Assembly (NCBI GenBank): GCA_001871075.1
Contig: MNUP01000070.1
Coordinates: 1-21,067, forward strand
Reading direction: 5' to 3'
From: Candidatus Desantisbacteria bacterium CG1_02_49_89
GTDB lineage: Bacteria; Desantisbacteria; UBA1551
Length of the DNA stretch: 21,067 nucleotides
The position numbers and the translations under genes were made by a program. Positions 1-7,100 of this stretch are shown piece after piece; the stretch's first letter is position 1, and every line of letters starts with the position of its first letter. The notes beneath the pieces are model-generated. The model worked only from the letters and a program-made list of their open reading frames with translations. It was not told the DNA's origin and searched no databases.

Positions 1-5
1 AGGAG
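1..5 (+). promoter_or_regulatory. Ribosome binding site of the GH4 gene
   Basis: AGGAG lies four bases before the ATG at 10 and fixes that start. The upstream promoter is outside the window, so the gene could be internal to an operon. Confidence 0.75.
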
Positions 6-9
6 TTAT

Positions 10-1329
10 ATGAAAAATATTAAGGTGGTTGTAATGGGGGCGGGAAGCCTTGTTTTCGGCAGGGGTATGATAACCGACCTGCTTAGTGACGAAAACCTGA
101 GAAAGGTTGACCCGGCTATAACGCTTGTGGACACTGACGAAAAAGCCCTTGACAGGATGCTTGGGCTTTCGAAACTGCTGAAAGAACGCCTGAAGTCAAA
201 TGCGGCTATCAGCGCAACGCCTGACAGGAAAAAAGCCCTGGAAGGCGCTGACTACATAATTTCCGCTGTCACCAAAAGACGGATGGACCTGTGGGAAAAG
301 GACTTCTTCGTGCCCAACTCCTTCGGGTTCAGGCAGGCGTTCGGGGAGTGCGGCGGGCCCGGAGCCGCTTTCCACACTTTGCGCAACCTGAATATCCTGA
401 TGCCTATATGCAAGGACGCGGAACAGATCTGCCCGGACGCGTGGTTCATGAGCTTCTCAAACCCGGAGAACCGCATTGTCATGGGAATAAAATACCTTAC
501 GAAATTAAAAGTAATGGGGATGTGCCACGGGGTTTTCGGCACGCGCAACGCGGTCGCGAGGATACTGGGCAGAAAGGACGAGGAAGTCGACATAACCGTG
601 GCAGGCATAAACCATTTCCACTGGGTGCTGAAGGCTAAGGACGTAAAAACCGGGAAAGATCTGCTCCCGGAGATGAACGAAAAGCTGTCCGCGTCAGACT
701 GCGGGCTTGCGCCGCTTGTGAAAAGAATGTACGACGTGTTCGGCCTGCTTCCCTTCCCCTCCCCGGACCACATAGCCGAATACGTGGCGTTCGGGTATGA
801 CCTCACAGGCCCTGACTGGTTCACCCACCAGGACAAGGTGCACGCGTCAAGGGAGGAAAAGCACAACTACGGCGTATTCGCGCAGACGTACGAGGACCTC
901 AACCTGATGGCGGATGGGAAAAAGCCGGTGCCGGACGAGATGCTGCGCCACTCAGGGGAAATAGCGACCTCGGTGATAGCGAGTATTGAGCTTGACAGAA
1001 AAAAGAGGGAACTGGCAATGACAATTCCCAACGAGGGACCCGCGATATCCAACCTGCCTGAGGACGCGATAGTCGAAGTGCCTGCTGTTGTGGACGCGAA
1101 AGGTATACACGCGGAGAAAGTCGGCCCTTTGCCTGAGCCCATCGCGGCGATGATAAGGACGCAGATAACCATACAGAAACTCGTGATCGAGGCGTTCAGG
1201 CAGAAGTCAAAAAAGATACTGCTCCAGGCGCTTGCGCTTGACCCGGTTGTTGACAGCCTGGATAATGCAAAGGAAATGATGGACCAGATGATAAGGATAG
1301 AAGAAGACTTTTTGCCGGAACTGAAATAA
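10..1329 (+). CDS. Glycoside hydrolase family 4 (NAD- and divalent-metal-dependent glycosidase)
   Basis: Probable cytoplasmic GH4 glycosidase of 439 residues, a normal family length. GH4 enzymes cleave glycosidic bonds by a redox-elimination route using NAD and usually Mn(II). Seen here: an N-terminal Rossmann start with VVMGAGS (residues 7-13) and a downstream acidic strand end (LVDTD, 39-43); the family segment SFSNPENR (148-155); the metal-ligand motif CHG at 172-174; and INHFHW at 200-205, whose H202 matches the second metal ligand. By known GH4 signatures, His after the Cys groups it with alpha-glucosidase, alpha-galactosidase and alpha-glucuronidase types rather than 6-phospho-glycosidases, which carry Asn or Asp there. 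The CHG form is closest to glucuronidases, but the substrate cannot be fixed from this. There is no signal peptide. The next clear gene in the same direction starts 411 bases later, so co-transcription with it is uncertain. Confidence 0.93.
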   Translation: MKNIKVVVMGAGSLVFGRGMITDLLSDENLRKVDPAITLVDTDEKALDRMLGLSKLLKERLKSNAAISATPDRKKALEGADYIISAVTKRRMDLWEKDFFVPNSFGFRQAFGECGGPGAAFHTLRNLNILMPICKDAEQICPDAWFMSFSNPENRIVMGIKYLTKLKVMGMCHGVFGTRNAVARILGRKDEEVDITVAGINHFHWVLKAKDVKTGKDLLPEMNEKLSASDCGLAPLVKRMYDVFGLLPFPSPDHIAEYVAFGYDLTGPDWFTHQDKVHASREEKHNYGVFAQTYEDLNLMADGKKPVPDEMLRHSGEIATSVIASIELDRKKRELAMTIPNEGPAISNLPEDAIVEVPAVVDAKGIHAEKVGPLPEPIAAMIRTQITIQKLVIEAFRQKSKKILLQALALDPVVDSLDNAKEMMDQMIRIEEDFLPELK

Positions 1330-1379
1330 AGGAGAAAACTGCAGATTCTCGAGTCAATACATATAAAGATAGCCCAAAA

Positions 1380-1398
1380 CTTGCACAGCTTGTGCAAG
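1380..1398. promoter_or_regulatory. Perfect 8-bp inverted repeat, possible operator or RNA hairpin
   Basis: CTTGCACA, loop GCT, TGTGCAAG. The arms are perfect and sit 50 bases after the GH4 stop. No T-run follows, so it is not a typical terminator. A protein-binding site or an mRNA end-protecting hairpin are both possible; I cannot tell which. Confidence 0.35.
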
Positions 1399-1527
1399 AA
1401 ATATCCTGGGGACAGAACATAGTAATTATGCAGAGAATCAAAAATAGAGAAAAGGATTAAGAGAATAGCAAATAATAAAAGATATGCAAGATACCGGATA
1501 TTGCTGCGACCATAAAAAGGAAAGGAG

Positions 1528-1626
1528 ATGAAAGACAATATGGGATTTGTATGGTGGCGAATACTGCCGATAATCTACGCCCTGACCTGGCTTGAAAGCT
1601 GGAAATCTTTAAGGAGGAAGGTTTGA
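1528..1626 (+). CDS. Possible small single-pass membrane protein (32 residues)
   Basis: A short open frame that starts at ATG 1528, or more likely at the in-frame ATG at 1540, because AAGGAG (1522-1527) lies about 12 bases before the latter and only one base before the former. The peptide has a hydrophobic middle with WWRILPIIYALTWL followed by a basic end (KSLRRKV), which resembles one membrane segment with a positive tail. Four of 32 residues are Trp. I recognise no family. It could equally be a decayed remnant or chance. Confidence 0.3.
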   Translation: MKDNMGFVWWRILPIIYALTWLESWKSLRRKV

Positions 1627-1628
1627 TA

Positions 1629-1646
1629 TCAGGGCTTAAGCCCTGA
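1629..1646. repeat. 18-base perfect palindrome
   Basis: TCAGGGCTTAAGCCCTGA is fully self-complementary and lies directly after the stop of the small open frame. It has no T-run. It may be a member of a dispersed palindromic repeat family, which only a genome search can show. Confidence 0.5.
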
Positions 1647-1730
1647 GTTACGGAATCTTAAGGCTGATTTCATCGCTGAAATCGTTCTTTAAATAATCAC
1701 TGTAATCATCAGTTAAAATCACCGTAATCA

Positions 1731-1735
1731 GGGAG
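1731..1735 (+). promoter_or_regulatory. Ribosome binding site of the Nif3-family gene
   Basis: GGGAG five bases before the ATG at 1741 supports this start. Confidence 0.6.
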
Positions 1736-1740
1736 TAAAT

Positions 1741-2544
1741 ATGAAAGTGAAAGAATTTGAGGAATACCTTGTAAAAAGGCGGAAGGAGTTCGCGAAGAAG
1801 TTCGGGCAGGAAATAAACGAGCTGGGGCAGGAAGAAGGGCTTAAAATAGGAAGCCCTGACGCGGAAGTCACCGGGATCCTGGTAACCTGGATGATGACAA
1901 AGGAAGCGATAGCCGAAGCCGCGAAACAAAAATGCAGCCTGATACTGTGCCACGAGACCCCGTGGTTCGGGGACAACTGGAATACTAAAAACCCTTCGAT
2001 ACCTTTGTGGCGGGTGAACAACGAGCGCAAAGACCTTGCTCTTGAGAACAGCCTGAACGTTATCCAGTGCCATTCAACCCTTGACGAGATACTTATAACA
2101 GACACGTTCGGCGAGTTCCTGGGCCTGCCAAAACCTTCCATCCAGGCGTGGCGGCTTATAAACATATACGATATACCGGCTCTGCCGCTTAAAAAACTCG
2201 CGGACCAGGTAAAGAAGAAAACCGGGCTGAAAACCATCAGGGTGACAGGCAACATGAACAGGAAGGTGAGCAAGGTCGGGCTTATTTACGGCGGGATAGG
2301 ATTGAGCATAAACCTTGGTTTCTGGGAAGGACAGCTGAAGTGGAACCCGGAGGTCCTGATAGCAGGGGAAATGGACGAATACGCTATGCGGTACGCTATA
2401 GACAACTATATCTGCGCGATAGAAACAACACATCCTGTAAGCGAGGAGCCGGGGCTTGAAAAGTTCTGCGAAGAGCTGAAGCAAGACCTGCCGGGAATGA
2501 AGGTGGCGTTCCACAGGGTGGGAATGTCCTGGAATTACGTGTAA
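1741..2544 (+). CDS. Nif3-like (DUF34) dinuclear metal centre protein
   Basis: A 267-residue protein matching the Nif3/YbgI family, which forms hexameric rings with a two-metal site; the physiological substrate is not firmly known for the family. Visible motifs: CHETPWFGD at 70-78, in the place of the usual HHP metal motif, with H71; CHSTLDE at 110-116, matching the H-[ST]-x-L-D segment with H111 and D115; and THPVSEEPGLE at 230-240, with H231 and E235 matching the closing H-x-x-[ST]-E ligands. The first motif has Cys-His-Glu where many members have His-His-Pro, so one metal site may differ. The stop codon lies inside a 12-base word (ACGTGTAAGGTG, 2537-2548) repeated exactly at 2611-2622, so the gene end borders repeat DNA. 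No functional link to the GH4 enzyme is evident. Confidence 0.82.
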   Translation: MKVKEFEEYLVKRRKEFAKKFGQEINELGQEEGLKIGSPDAEVTGILVTWMMTKEAIAEAAKQKCSLILCHETPWFGDNWNTKNPSIPLWRVNNERKDLALENSLNVIQCHSTLDEILITDTFGEFLGLPKPSIQAWRLINIYDIPALPLKKLADQVKKKTGLKTIRVTGNMNRKVSKVGLIYGGIGLSINLGFWEGQLKWNPEVLIAGEMDEYAMRYAIDNYICAIETTHPVSEEPGLEKFCEELKQDLPGMKVAFHRVGMSWNYV

Positions 2545-2548
2545 GGTG

Positions 2549-2600
2549 CCCGCCCGCCTCTACGGCGGGCGAGGTCTCGCCCCGAGGTTGATCGGGGCGG
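2549..2600. repeat. Double-hairpin element, copy 1
   Basis: Stem 1 is GCCCGCC/GGCGGGC (2552-2558 and 2564-2570). A GAGGTCTC junction follows, then stem 2 CGCCCCGA/TCGGGGCG (2578-2585 and 2592-2599). Copies with the same plan lie at 2742-2794, 3859-3910 and 3981-4035. Confidence 0.7.
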
Positions 2601-2602
2601 AT

Positions 2603-2627
2603 AACGTGTCACGTGTAAGGTGTAAGG
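2603..2627. repeat. Heptamer array of the ACGTGTA type
   Basis: About three and a half copies of a 7-base word (ACGTGTC, ACGTGTA, AGGTGTA, AGG). The word is closely related to the GTAACGT triplets inside the giant gene at 8344-8364 and 14002-14022. Confidence 0.7.
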
Positions 2628-2644
2628 GGAAGATATTACAAAAG

Positions 2645-2694
2645 AAATCCCCCTCAATCCCCCTTTATTAAAGGGGGAAACAGGGGGATTATTT
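2645..2694. repeat. Nested C5/G5 inverted repeat, copy 1
   Basis: Inner stem CCCCCTTT/AAAGGGGG (2659-2666 and 2670-2677, loop ATT) inside an outer stem AATCCCCCT/AGGGGGATT. ATTTTATT follows on the plus strand, so it could act as a terminator for the Nif3 gene. A second copy, interrupted by 30 bases, lies at 4037-4114. Confidence 0.65.
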
Positions 2695-2741
2695 TATTCG
2701 CATGCAGAATATTAAAAAATGTTATGTTTGCTGACAACTCA

Positions 2742-2794
2742 CCCACCCCGACTTTCTGTCGGGGCGAGGTCTCGCCCGCGCTGAAGACGGGCGG
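2742..2794. repeat. Double-hairpin element, copy 2
   Basis: CCCCGAC...GTCGGGG, then GCGAGGTCTCGC, then CCCG...CGGG. It has the same plan and the same GAGGTCTC junction as copy 1. TGACAACT words lie on both sides (2732-2739 and 2795-2810). Confidence 0.65.
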
Positions 2795-2810
2795 ACAACT
2801 GACAACTGAC
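2794..2810. repeat. Heptamer array of the GACAACT type
   Basis: GACAACT repeated twice, then GAC. The same word occurs just left of the adjacent double-hairpin element. Confidence 0.6.
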
Positions 2811-2852
2811 TATAGCAACCACGAATTAACACGAATTTGCACGGATTATTTA

Positions 2853-2880
2853 CATTCAGCATCTAGCATTCGGCATTCAG
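2853..2880. repeat. Heptamer array of the CATTCAG type, four units
   Basis: CATTCAG, CATCTAG, CATTCGG, CATTCAG: exactly four units of seven bases with a few substitutions. Confidence 0.75.
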
Positions 2881-2890
2881 CAGATTTTAC

Positions 2891-2911
2891 ACATGACTCA
2901 TGACACATGAC
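2891..2911. repeat. Heptamer array of the ACATGAC type, overlapping the arsM stop codon
   Basis: ACATGAC, TCATGAC, ACATGAC. The arsM stop (TGA, 2898-2900 on the minus strand) lies at the start of the second unit, so the last codons of arsM (SHVS) are built from the array. Confidence 0.75.
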
Positions 2912-3716
2912 TGCCTTTAACTGCGTAGACCTTGATGCTGAGGACGTTGCGGGCGGCGGCTGAAATATCTTTCCCGGAGATCTTTATAACCTTCATTATT
3001 GCCTGGGCAGTGGGATCATTCGCAAGGCAGTCGATCGGAAAAACAGATTCGTCTTTTATCTCTATCCTGCCAAACCCCGCTTTCTTTATCATCCCCAGGT
3101 ATTCCTCTTTCTTCACAGCTCCGGATATGCAGCCCACGTAAGCTGCAACCGAACCCATTATGGCTTTGGGCAGGTTTTTAAGCAGGACTATGTCCGAGAC
3201 CATCATCCTTCCACCCGGCTTAAGCACCCTGAACGCCTCTTTAAAAACCTTTCCCTTGTCAGGCGCGAGATTTATCACGCAGTTGGAAATTATGGCGTCG
3301 ACGGAGTCGTCCTCAACAGGCAGGTTCTCGATCTCCCCGAGCCTGAACTCGACGTTCTTGTAACCGCCTTTCTGCGCGTTCTTCCTGGCTTTTGCCACCA
3401 TTTCCGGGGTCATGTCGATCCCGATCACCCTGCCTTTGGTCCCGACCTTTTTCGCGGAAAGAAAACAGTCAAAACCCGCGCCTGCCCCAAGGTCCAGGAC
3501 GGTTTCCCCTTGTTTCAGGGACGCAAGCGCGACCGGGTTGCCGCAACCAAGCCCGAGGTTGGCGCCTTCAGGCACAGAGCCCATTTCCTTGTCAGAATAC
3601 CCTACGGTCTTGCTTATCTTTTCCGCGGTCCCGCCTCCGCAGCAGCCGCAGCTGCTTTTCTGCTTCGCTATCCTGCCGTAACCCTTTTTTACTATCTTTT
3701 TCACGTCTTGCTTCAT
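2898..3716 (-). CDS. arsM: Arsenite S-adenosylmethionine methyltransferase
   Basis: Probable cytoplasmic enzyme that transfers methyl groups from S-adenosylmethionine to As(III), giving methylated and volatile arsenicals. It has 272 residues, typical for bacterial ArsM. Visible: a Cys-rich start (CGCC, 23-26); the ArsM hallmark [20 protein letters not shown] (40-59); Rossmann methyltransferase motif [14 protein letters not shown] (73-85); acidic strand IGIDM (98-102); motif-IV region [11 protein letters not shown] (140-150); and post-I segment [12 protein letters not shown] (164-175). C146 and C196 are 50 residues apart, as are the paired As(III)-binding cysteines known in the family, and C58 in GLGCG is a likely third ligand. 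The start is fixed by AGGAGG at 3725-3730. No arsR, arsB or arsC lies beside it, so it stands alone. Its 3' end lies in a heptamer array. Confidence 0.92.
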   Translation of the reverse strand: MKQDVKKIVKKGYGRIAKQKSSCGCCGGGTAEKISKTVGYSDKEMGSVPEGANLGLGCGNPVALASLKQGETVLDLGAGAGFDCFLSAKKVGTKGRVIGIDMTPEMVAKARKNAQKGGYKNVEFRLGEIENLPVEDDSVDAIISNCVINLAPDKGKVFKEAFRVLKPGGRMMVSDIVLLKNLPKAIMGSVAAYVGCISGAVKKEEYLGMIKKAGFGRIEIKDESVFPIDCLANDPTAQAIMKVIKISGKDISAAARNVLSIKVYAVKGSHVS

Positions 3717-3724
3717 TTTTTAAA

Positions 3725-3730
3725 CCTCCT
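3725..3730 (-). promoter_or_regulatory. Ribosome binding site of arsM
   Basis: On the minus strand AGGAGG lies eight bases before the ATG at 3716. Confidence 0.8.
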
Positions 3731-3779
3731 CTACCAAAAAAAGGCGCTTAATAGCTCAAGAAAAAGATTTCCCCCTTGC

Positions 3780-3841
3780 AGTCCCGATATAGAATCGGGA
3801 CTAAACGCAGGGACCTTCGCCCGCCAATAATCGTGGCGGGC
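3780..3841. repeat. Two perfect hairpins upstream of arsM
   Basis: AGTCCCGAT-loop-ATCGGGACT (3780-3802) and GCCCGCCA-loop-TGGCGGGC (3819-3841). They lie 65-125 bases before the arsM start on its coding strand, so they could fall in its leader RNA, but they resemble the dispersed hairpins elsewhere in this gap. Confidence 0.5.
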
Positions 3842-3858
3842 TACGGCACGAAAGCACT

Positions 3859-3910
3859 CCGCCCGTCTTTCAGCGGGCGAGACTTCGCCCACCTAAAAGG
3901 ATGGGCGAGG
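3859..3910. repeat. Double-hairpin element, copy 3
   Basis: GCCCG...CGGGC (3861-3878), a GCGAGACTTCGC junction, then TCGCCCA...TGGGCGA (3885-3908). Confidence 0.6.
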
Positions 3911-3980
3911 AAAGCATGAAAGAGACTTTTCACAGGGAACCCTCCACCAAGATTGGCGGACAGGTAAATTGAGCCCCTAT

Positions 3981-4035
3981 CCGCCCCGACATAAAGTCGG
4001 AGCGAGACCTCGCTCCGATGTCAATCGGAGCGGGC
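3981..4035. repeat. Double-hairpin element, copy 4, with compensating changes
   Basis: CCGAC...GTCGG, then GGAGCGAGACCTCGCTCC, then TCCGA...TCGGA. Where copies 1 and 2 have GGGGCG/CGCCCC at the junction, this copy has GGAGCG/CGCTCC, so both sides changed together and pairing is kept. Confidence 0.6.
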
Positions 4036-4036
4036 A

Positions 4037-4114
4037 AAATCCCCCTCAATCCTACTACGCCAAGGCTTCGAAGGATAAATCCCCCTTTGATAAAGGGGGA
4101 AGAAGGGGGATTTA
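4037..4114. repeat. C5/G5 inverted repeat, copy 2, with a 30-base nested insert
   Basis: It matches the copy at 2645-2694 on both sides (AAATCCCCCTCAAT and CCCCCTTT/AAAGGGGG at 4081-4099), but 4051-4080 is an extra segment. The insert is bounded by ATCCT (4049-4053) and AGGAT (4072-4076), an inverted pair, which suggests a small palindromic element placed inside a larger one. Confidence 0.6.
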
Positions 4115-4137
4115 TTTCACGCGGACGCGGAACCGTT

Positions 4138-4184
4138 CTGGATAATTGGACGACTGGATAATTAGACGATTGGTTTTAACCAAT
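4138..4184. repeat. 16-base tandem pair and short hairpin after the giant gene
   Basis: CTGGATAATTGGACGA is followed by CTGGATAATTAGACGA (4138-4169), then ATTGGTT-TT-AACCAAT (4169-4184). The hairpin lies 12 bases past the stop of the giant gene. The lack of a T-run makes it a weak terminator candidate. Confidence 0.5.
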
Positions 4185-4195
4185 TATCAAATTAT

Positions 4196-7100
4196 CTACT
4201 TAACCCTCACCCGGAATCGTATTGCCTTTGTCTCATTGATTCCGAGGGAACCGACGCGCCAGCGCAGGCCTTTCACGTTGCTCGCCCCTGAAGCCGGCGA
4301 ACCCGCGATCCAGGTTAAAAATGCGGTGTCGGTTGTGTAAGCCCAGGTCTCAGAGACAGTTATAGAATCCATGTTTACAAAGTTTACAAGGTTACAAGTC
4401 GAAGTATCAAAGGACCTTGTATCTACGACAATGTTGTTAATGGCAGTTTCAGTTCCAATATTTTTAATGTATATCGTGTATTCAACAGTGTCAGACTGCC
4501 AGAACCTCATCGGCATCGAACCTGTCTCGCCGGAACGTATGTTCATCTGGACCTTTGAAGTCAGGACTGTTGGCTTTGTAACCGTTTCCTGCTGCGTATC
4601 CGTCCATGTCCAGGAATCGGTCCTTGTAACCGTGGTCACGGGGTTTCCTCCCGACTTATCCCTGTAATACACTGTTTTGGAACCGGAAGACAGGTAGACT
4701 ATGGACGTGTTAGCCCACGTGGTTCCAGAAACTGAGAACGAACCTTTGGCCGATGTTGTCAGCAGTTGAACCGTATCATTATAGAGAACCGCGGTGTTTC
4801 CGAACCCGTCTCCTGCTTTTATGAACACAGGCGCCGTGCTTACGCTTGTTATCGTGAACGGTATGGTATTCGCGAACCTGAGAAAGCGGATAGTAACTGT
4901 CTCGGTTTGCGTATCAGTGGCCAGTGGCCAGTGGTCAGCAGTCAGCACGGGAGAACCGACGGCAAAGTCGCGGTAGTAAAAAGAGCCCACTCCGCTTGAG
5001 AACGTGATCACGGTAGTATTAGCCCACGAAATATCTGACACTGAAAATGAACCGGAACTGGAATTTGTGGACAGGCTTACCGTATCATTGAAGATCTCAT
5101 CCGCTCCGCCAGAATTCCCTGCCGCGGCTGCCGTAACCTGCGGGGACGTATCCCCTGCCCTGATCCTGAAAGAAGGAGACACGAAATCCAATTTAGTTGC
5201 GGTGAACGTGAGTGTTGGGCTTCTGCGGAGCATCATATCATCAACCCAGCATGTCCCGGAAAAACCGCCGTCTGTCACAACACGCTGCACAACGCCTGTG
5301 TATGTTGTCGAGTTCCAGATAATAGACCTGTATTCCCAGGTTTGCAGGTCCGGAGTGCAGGTAAGGTTGGGGTCATCTGTAACGTCAGCTAAGTCTATGT
5401 AACAGCTGCCCGGGTTGTGCTGGGACCAGAACCAGGCGCTGTATAAGTAATTGGAATTCTGCTGGACCGGAACACTTGCCTGTGTGATGGAAGCGCTGGG
5501 GCCGCCTGTTTTGCACATAATTGAAAAACTGCCTGTATGGGTCCGGGCTGAGTCCCTGAACTGGTTTACTGCCATGTTCCAGCCTGAAGCAGAAATCCCT
5601 GCGCCCAACTCAAACGACGGATTATTTGTTGCCATCATCACGTTTTCGTATATTGTGTTCCCGCCGCAGGCCGCGCAAACCGTGTCCTGGCCCGCGTACC
5701 CTGAATAGATAGTAAAAGTGCACATACCATTAGAACCAGTTGGTTGGTTGGTTGGTTGGATAGTAACTGAGTTGCCTCTTGAGGCGGCAAGCGTCACCGT
5801 TTTGCCGGCAACCGGGAATCCGTAAGTATCCGCGATAAAAACAACAGCGGTGGCCACGGACGTTCCGTTGTCAGCAGGGACCTGATGGGGATTGAAAGTT
5901 ATGTATGATGCGTTCGCGTTCGCTCCCTGCGCGACCACTGTTTCGATCTGCGTGTCCCCGGTAAACGACGCGCGGTACGCGGTTATTATGTAGCTGCCTG
6001 TATTCGGGTTTTTGTAATAAACCGTAACCTCTCCGCTTTGCAAAGTCACGGAGGTCGTGTTCACCCAGTTAAACCTGTCCACGGAGAAATACCCGGTCCC
6101 TGAGTTCTGGAGACCGAAGGTGTTGTTGTTTGTCACGTCCTTGTTACCCACGCCGTCCTGCGCCTGGATGGTTATTTCAGGAGTAGGATTGTTCACCGTA
6201 GTAGTGCGCGCCGGAGTGGTTATTTTCAGCCTGTTCGCGGTAAAATATATATTCGCCCTGCCGGTATAGCTCGCGCTGATCTCGTCCGCGCTCAGCGCGC
6301 GGTTATAAAGCCTTACTTCATCAAGCGTTCCCTGCATCTGCCAGCCGCCTATGAAAAAGTGCTCCGCGGGCGCGGTGTCAATTACAAAAGATGCCTGGAC
6401 GCTTGTGGCTCTCAGAGTGTTGTCTATGTAGGTCCTGCCGTAATTCCCGTCATAGGTTGCCACGATATGATGCCATGCCCTGTCAGCCACGCCTTCCACC
6501 TGCATTGTGAGATAATTGGAACCGCCCTTCGGGTTTATCACGACGTAGACCGCGCTGCCGCCTTGCCGTAAAGCCCAGGGAGCGTCATCATACGGGTACC
6601 TTTTACCCGCGACCATCATCCATCCCTTGGACCAGGCGGGATCAGGAACAAGGTTCGCCCACACCTCTATGGTGAGCGCGCCCGGGATCCGCAGGCTTGA
6701 ACCGTTGCCGCAGTCAGCGTAATCGCCGGTCCCGCTCAGCTGCATGGCTGAGCCGAAAGCGGCGTCCGGAAAGGAAACCCACGCGGGGCTGCCGACAAGG
6801 CTGCCGTTATTGCCGTTGCCTGAAAGGTCGCTGGCATTGGAGTCAAGGTGCCAGATGCCCACAGCCCCGTATTTGTCCGTGCCCCGCCCTATTGTTTTCC
6901 CCCCGCAGAACGCGGTAATGGTATCCAGCCCTACGTAGGAGGAAAAGACCGTGAAAGTGCATTGCCCGCTTGCGCTGGTTGTCTGGGGGTTGACAGTCCC
7001 GTTAACGCTGTCCCTGATAGTGTCCGAATTGCCCCTTGTGGTCTGAAGCGTCACTAATTTGCCGGATAGCGGTATCCCGAAATAATTCTCATTCACGGTA

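Larger units (their letters stand above)
1330..1740. other. 411-base gap between the GH4 and Nif3 genes
   Basis: Mostly non-coding and AT-rich. It holds a possible small membrane peptide (1528-1626), a hairpin at 1380-1398 and an 18-base palindrome at 1629-1646. The last 60 bases contain degenerate words of the type AATCACYGTAATCA before the Nif3 ribosome site. A short stop-free run after a GGAG at about 1331 lacks ATG, GTG or TTG starts and matches nothing I recognise. No clear rho-independent terminator is visible after the GH4 gene. Confidence 0.6.
2545..2897. other. Repeat-filled gap between the convergent Nif3 and arsM genes
   Basis: No gene is visible. From left to right it holds: a double-hairpin element (2549-2600) bordered on both sides by the ACGTGTAAGGTG word; a nested C5/G5 inverted repeat (2645-2694); a second double-hairpin element (2742-2794) bordered by GACAACT words; a roughly 10-base periodic stretch at 2821-2850 (ACGAATTAAC type); and two heptamer arrays (2853-2880 and 2891-2911). 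The two genes converge here, so these structures may also end transcription from both sides. Confidence 0.75.
3717..4195. other. Hairpin-rich gap downstream of the giant gene and upstream of arsM
   Basis: No gene is visible. It contains the arsM ribosome site (3725-3730), a 9-bp stem AGTCCCGAT/ATCGGGACT (3780-3788 and 3794-3802), an 8-bp stem GCCCGCCA/TGGCGGGC (3819-3826 and 3834-3841), double-hairpin copies 3 and 4, an interrupted C5/G5 repeat (4037-4114), and a 16-base tandem pair next to the giant gene's stop. I see no confident promoter for arsM. Confidence 0.7.

Noticed and set aside
252-866. Long minus-strand open frame opposite the GH4 gene
   Set aside because: It is a frame shadow of a well-supported gene, with Ser/Phe-rich composition and no recognisable motif.
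1380-1398. Terminator of the GH4 gene
   Set aside because: The hairpin is good but is followed by AAATATCC rather than a T-run.
2603-2911. CRISPR or iteron origin
   Set aside because: The words are 7 bases long, directly adjacent and of several unrelated sequences. No replication gene is nearby.
3392-3830. Plus-strand frames opposite arsM and into the gap
   Set aside because: Their composition is that of antisense shadows, and arsM is clear on the other strand.
4196-4300. LPXTG, dockerin or type IX sorting signal at the end of the giant protein
   Set aside because: The last residues are INETKAIRFRVRVK with no hydrophobic tail or known sorting pattern.
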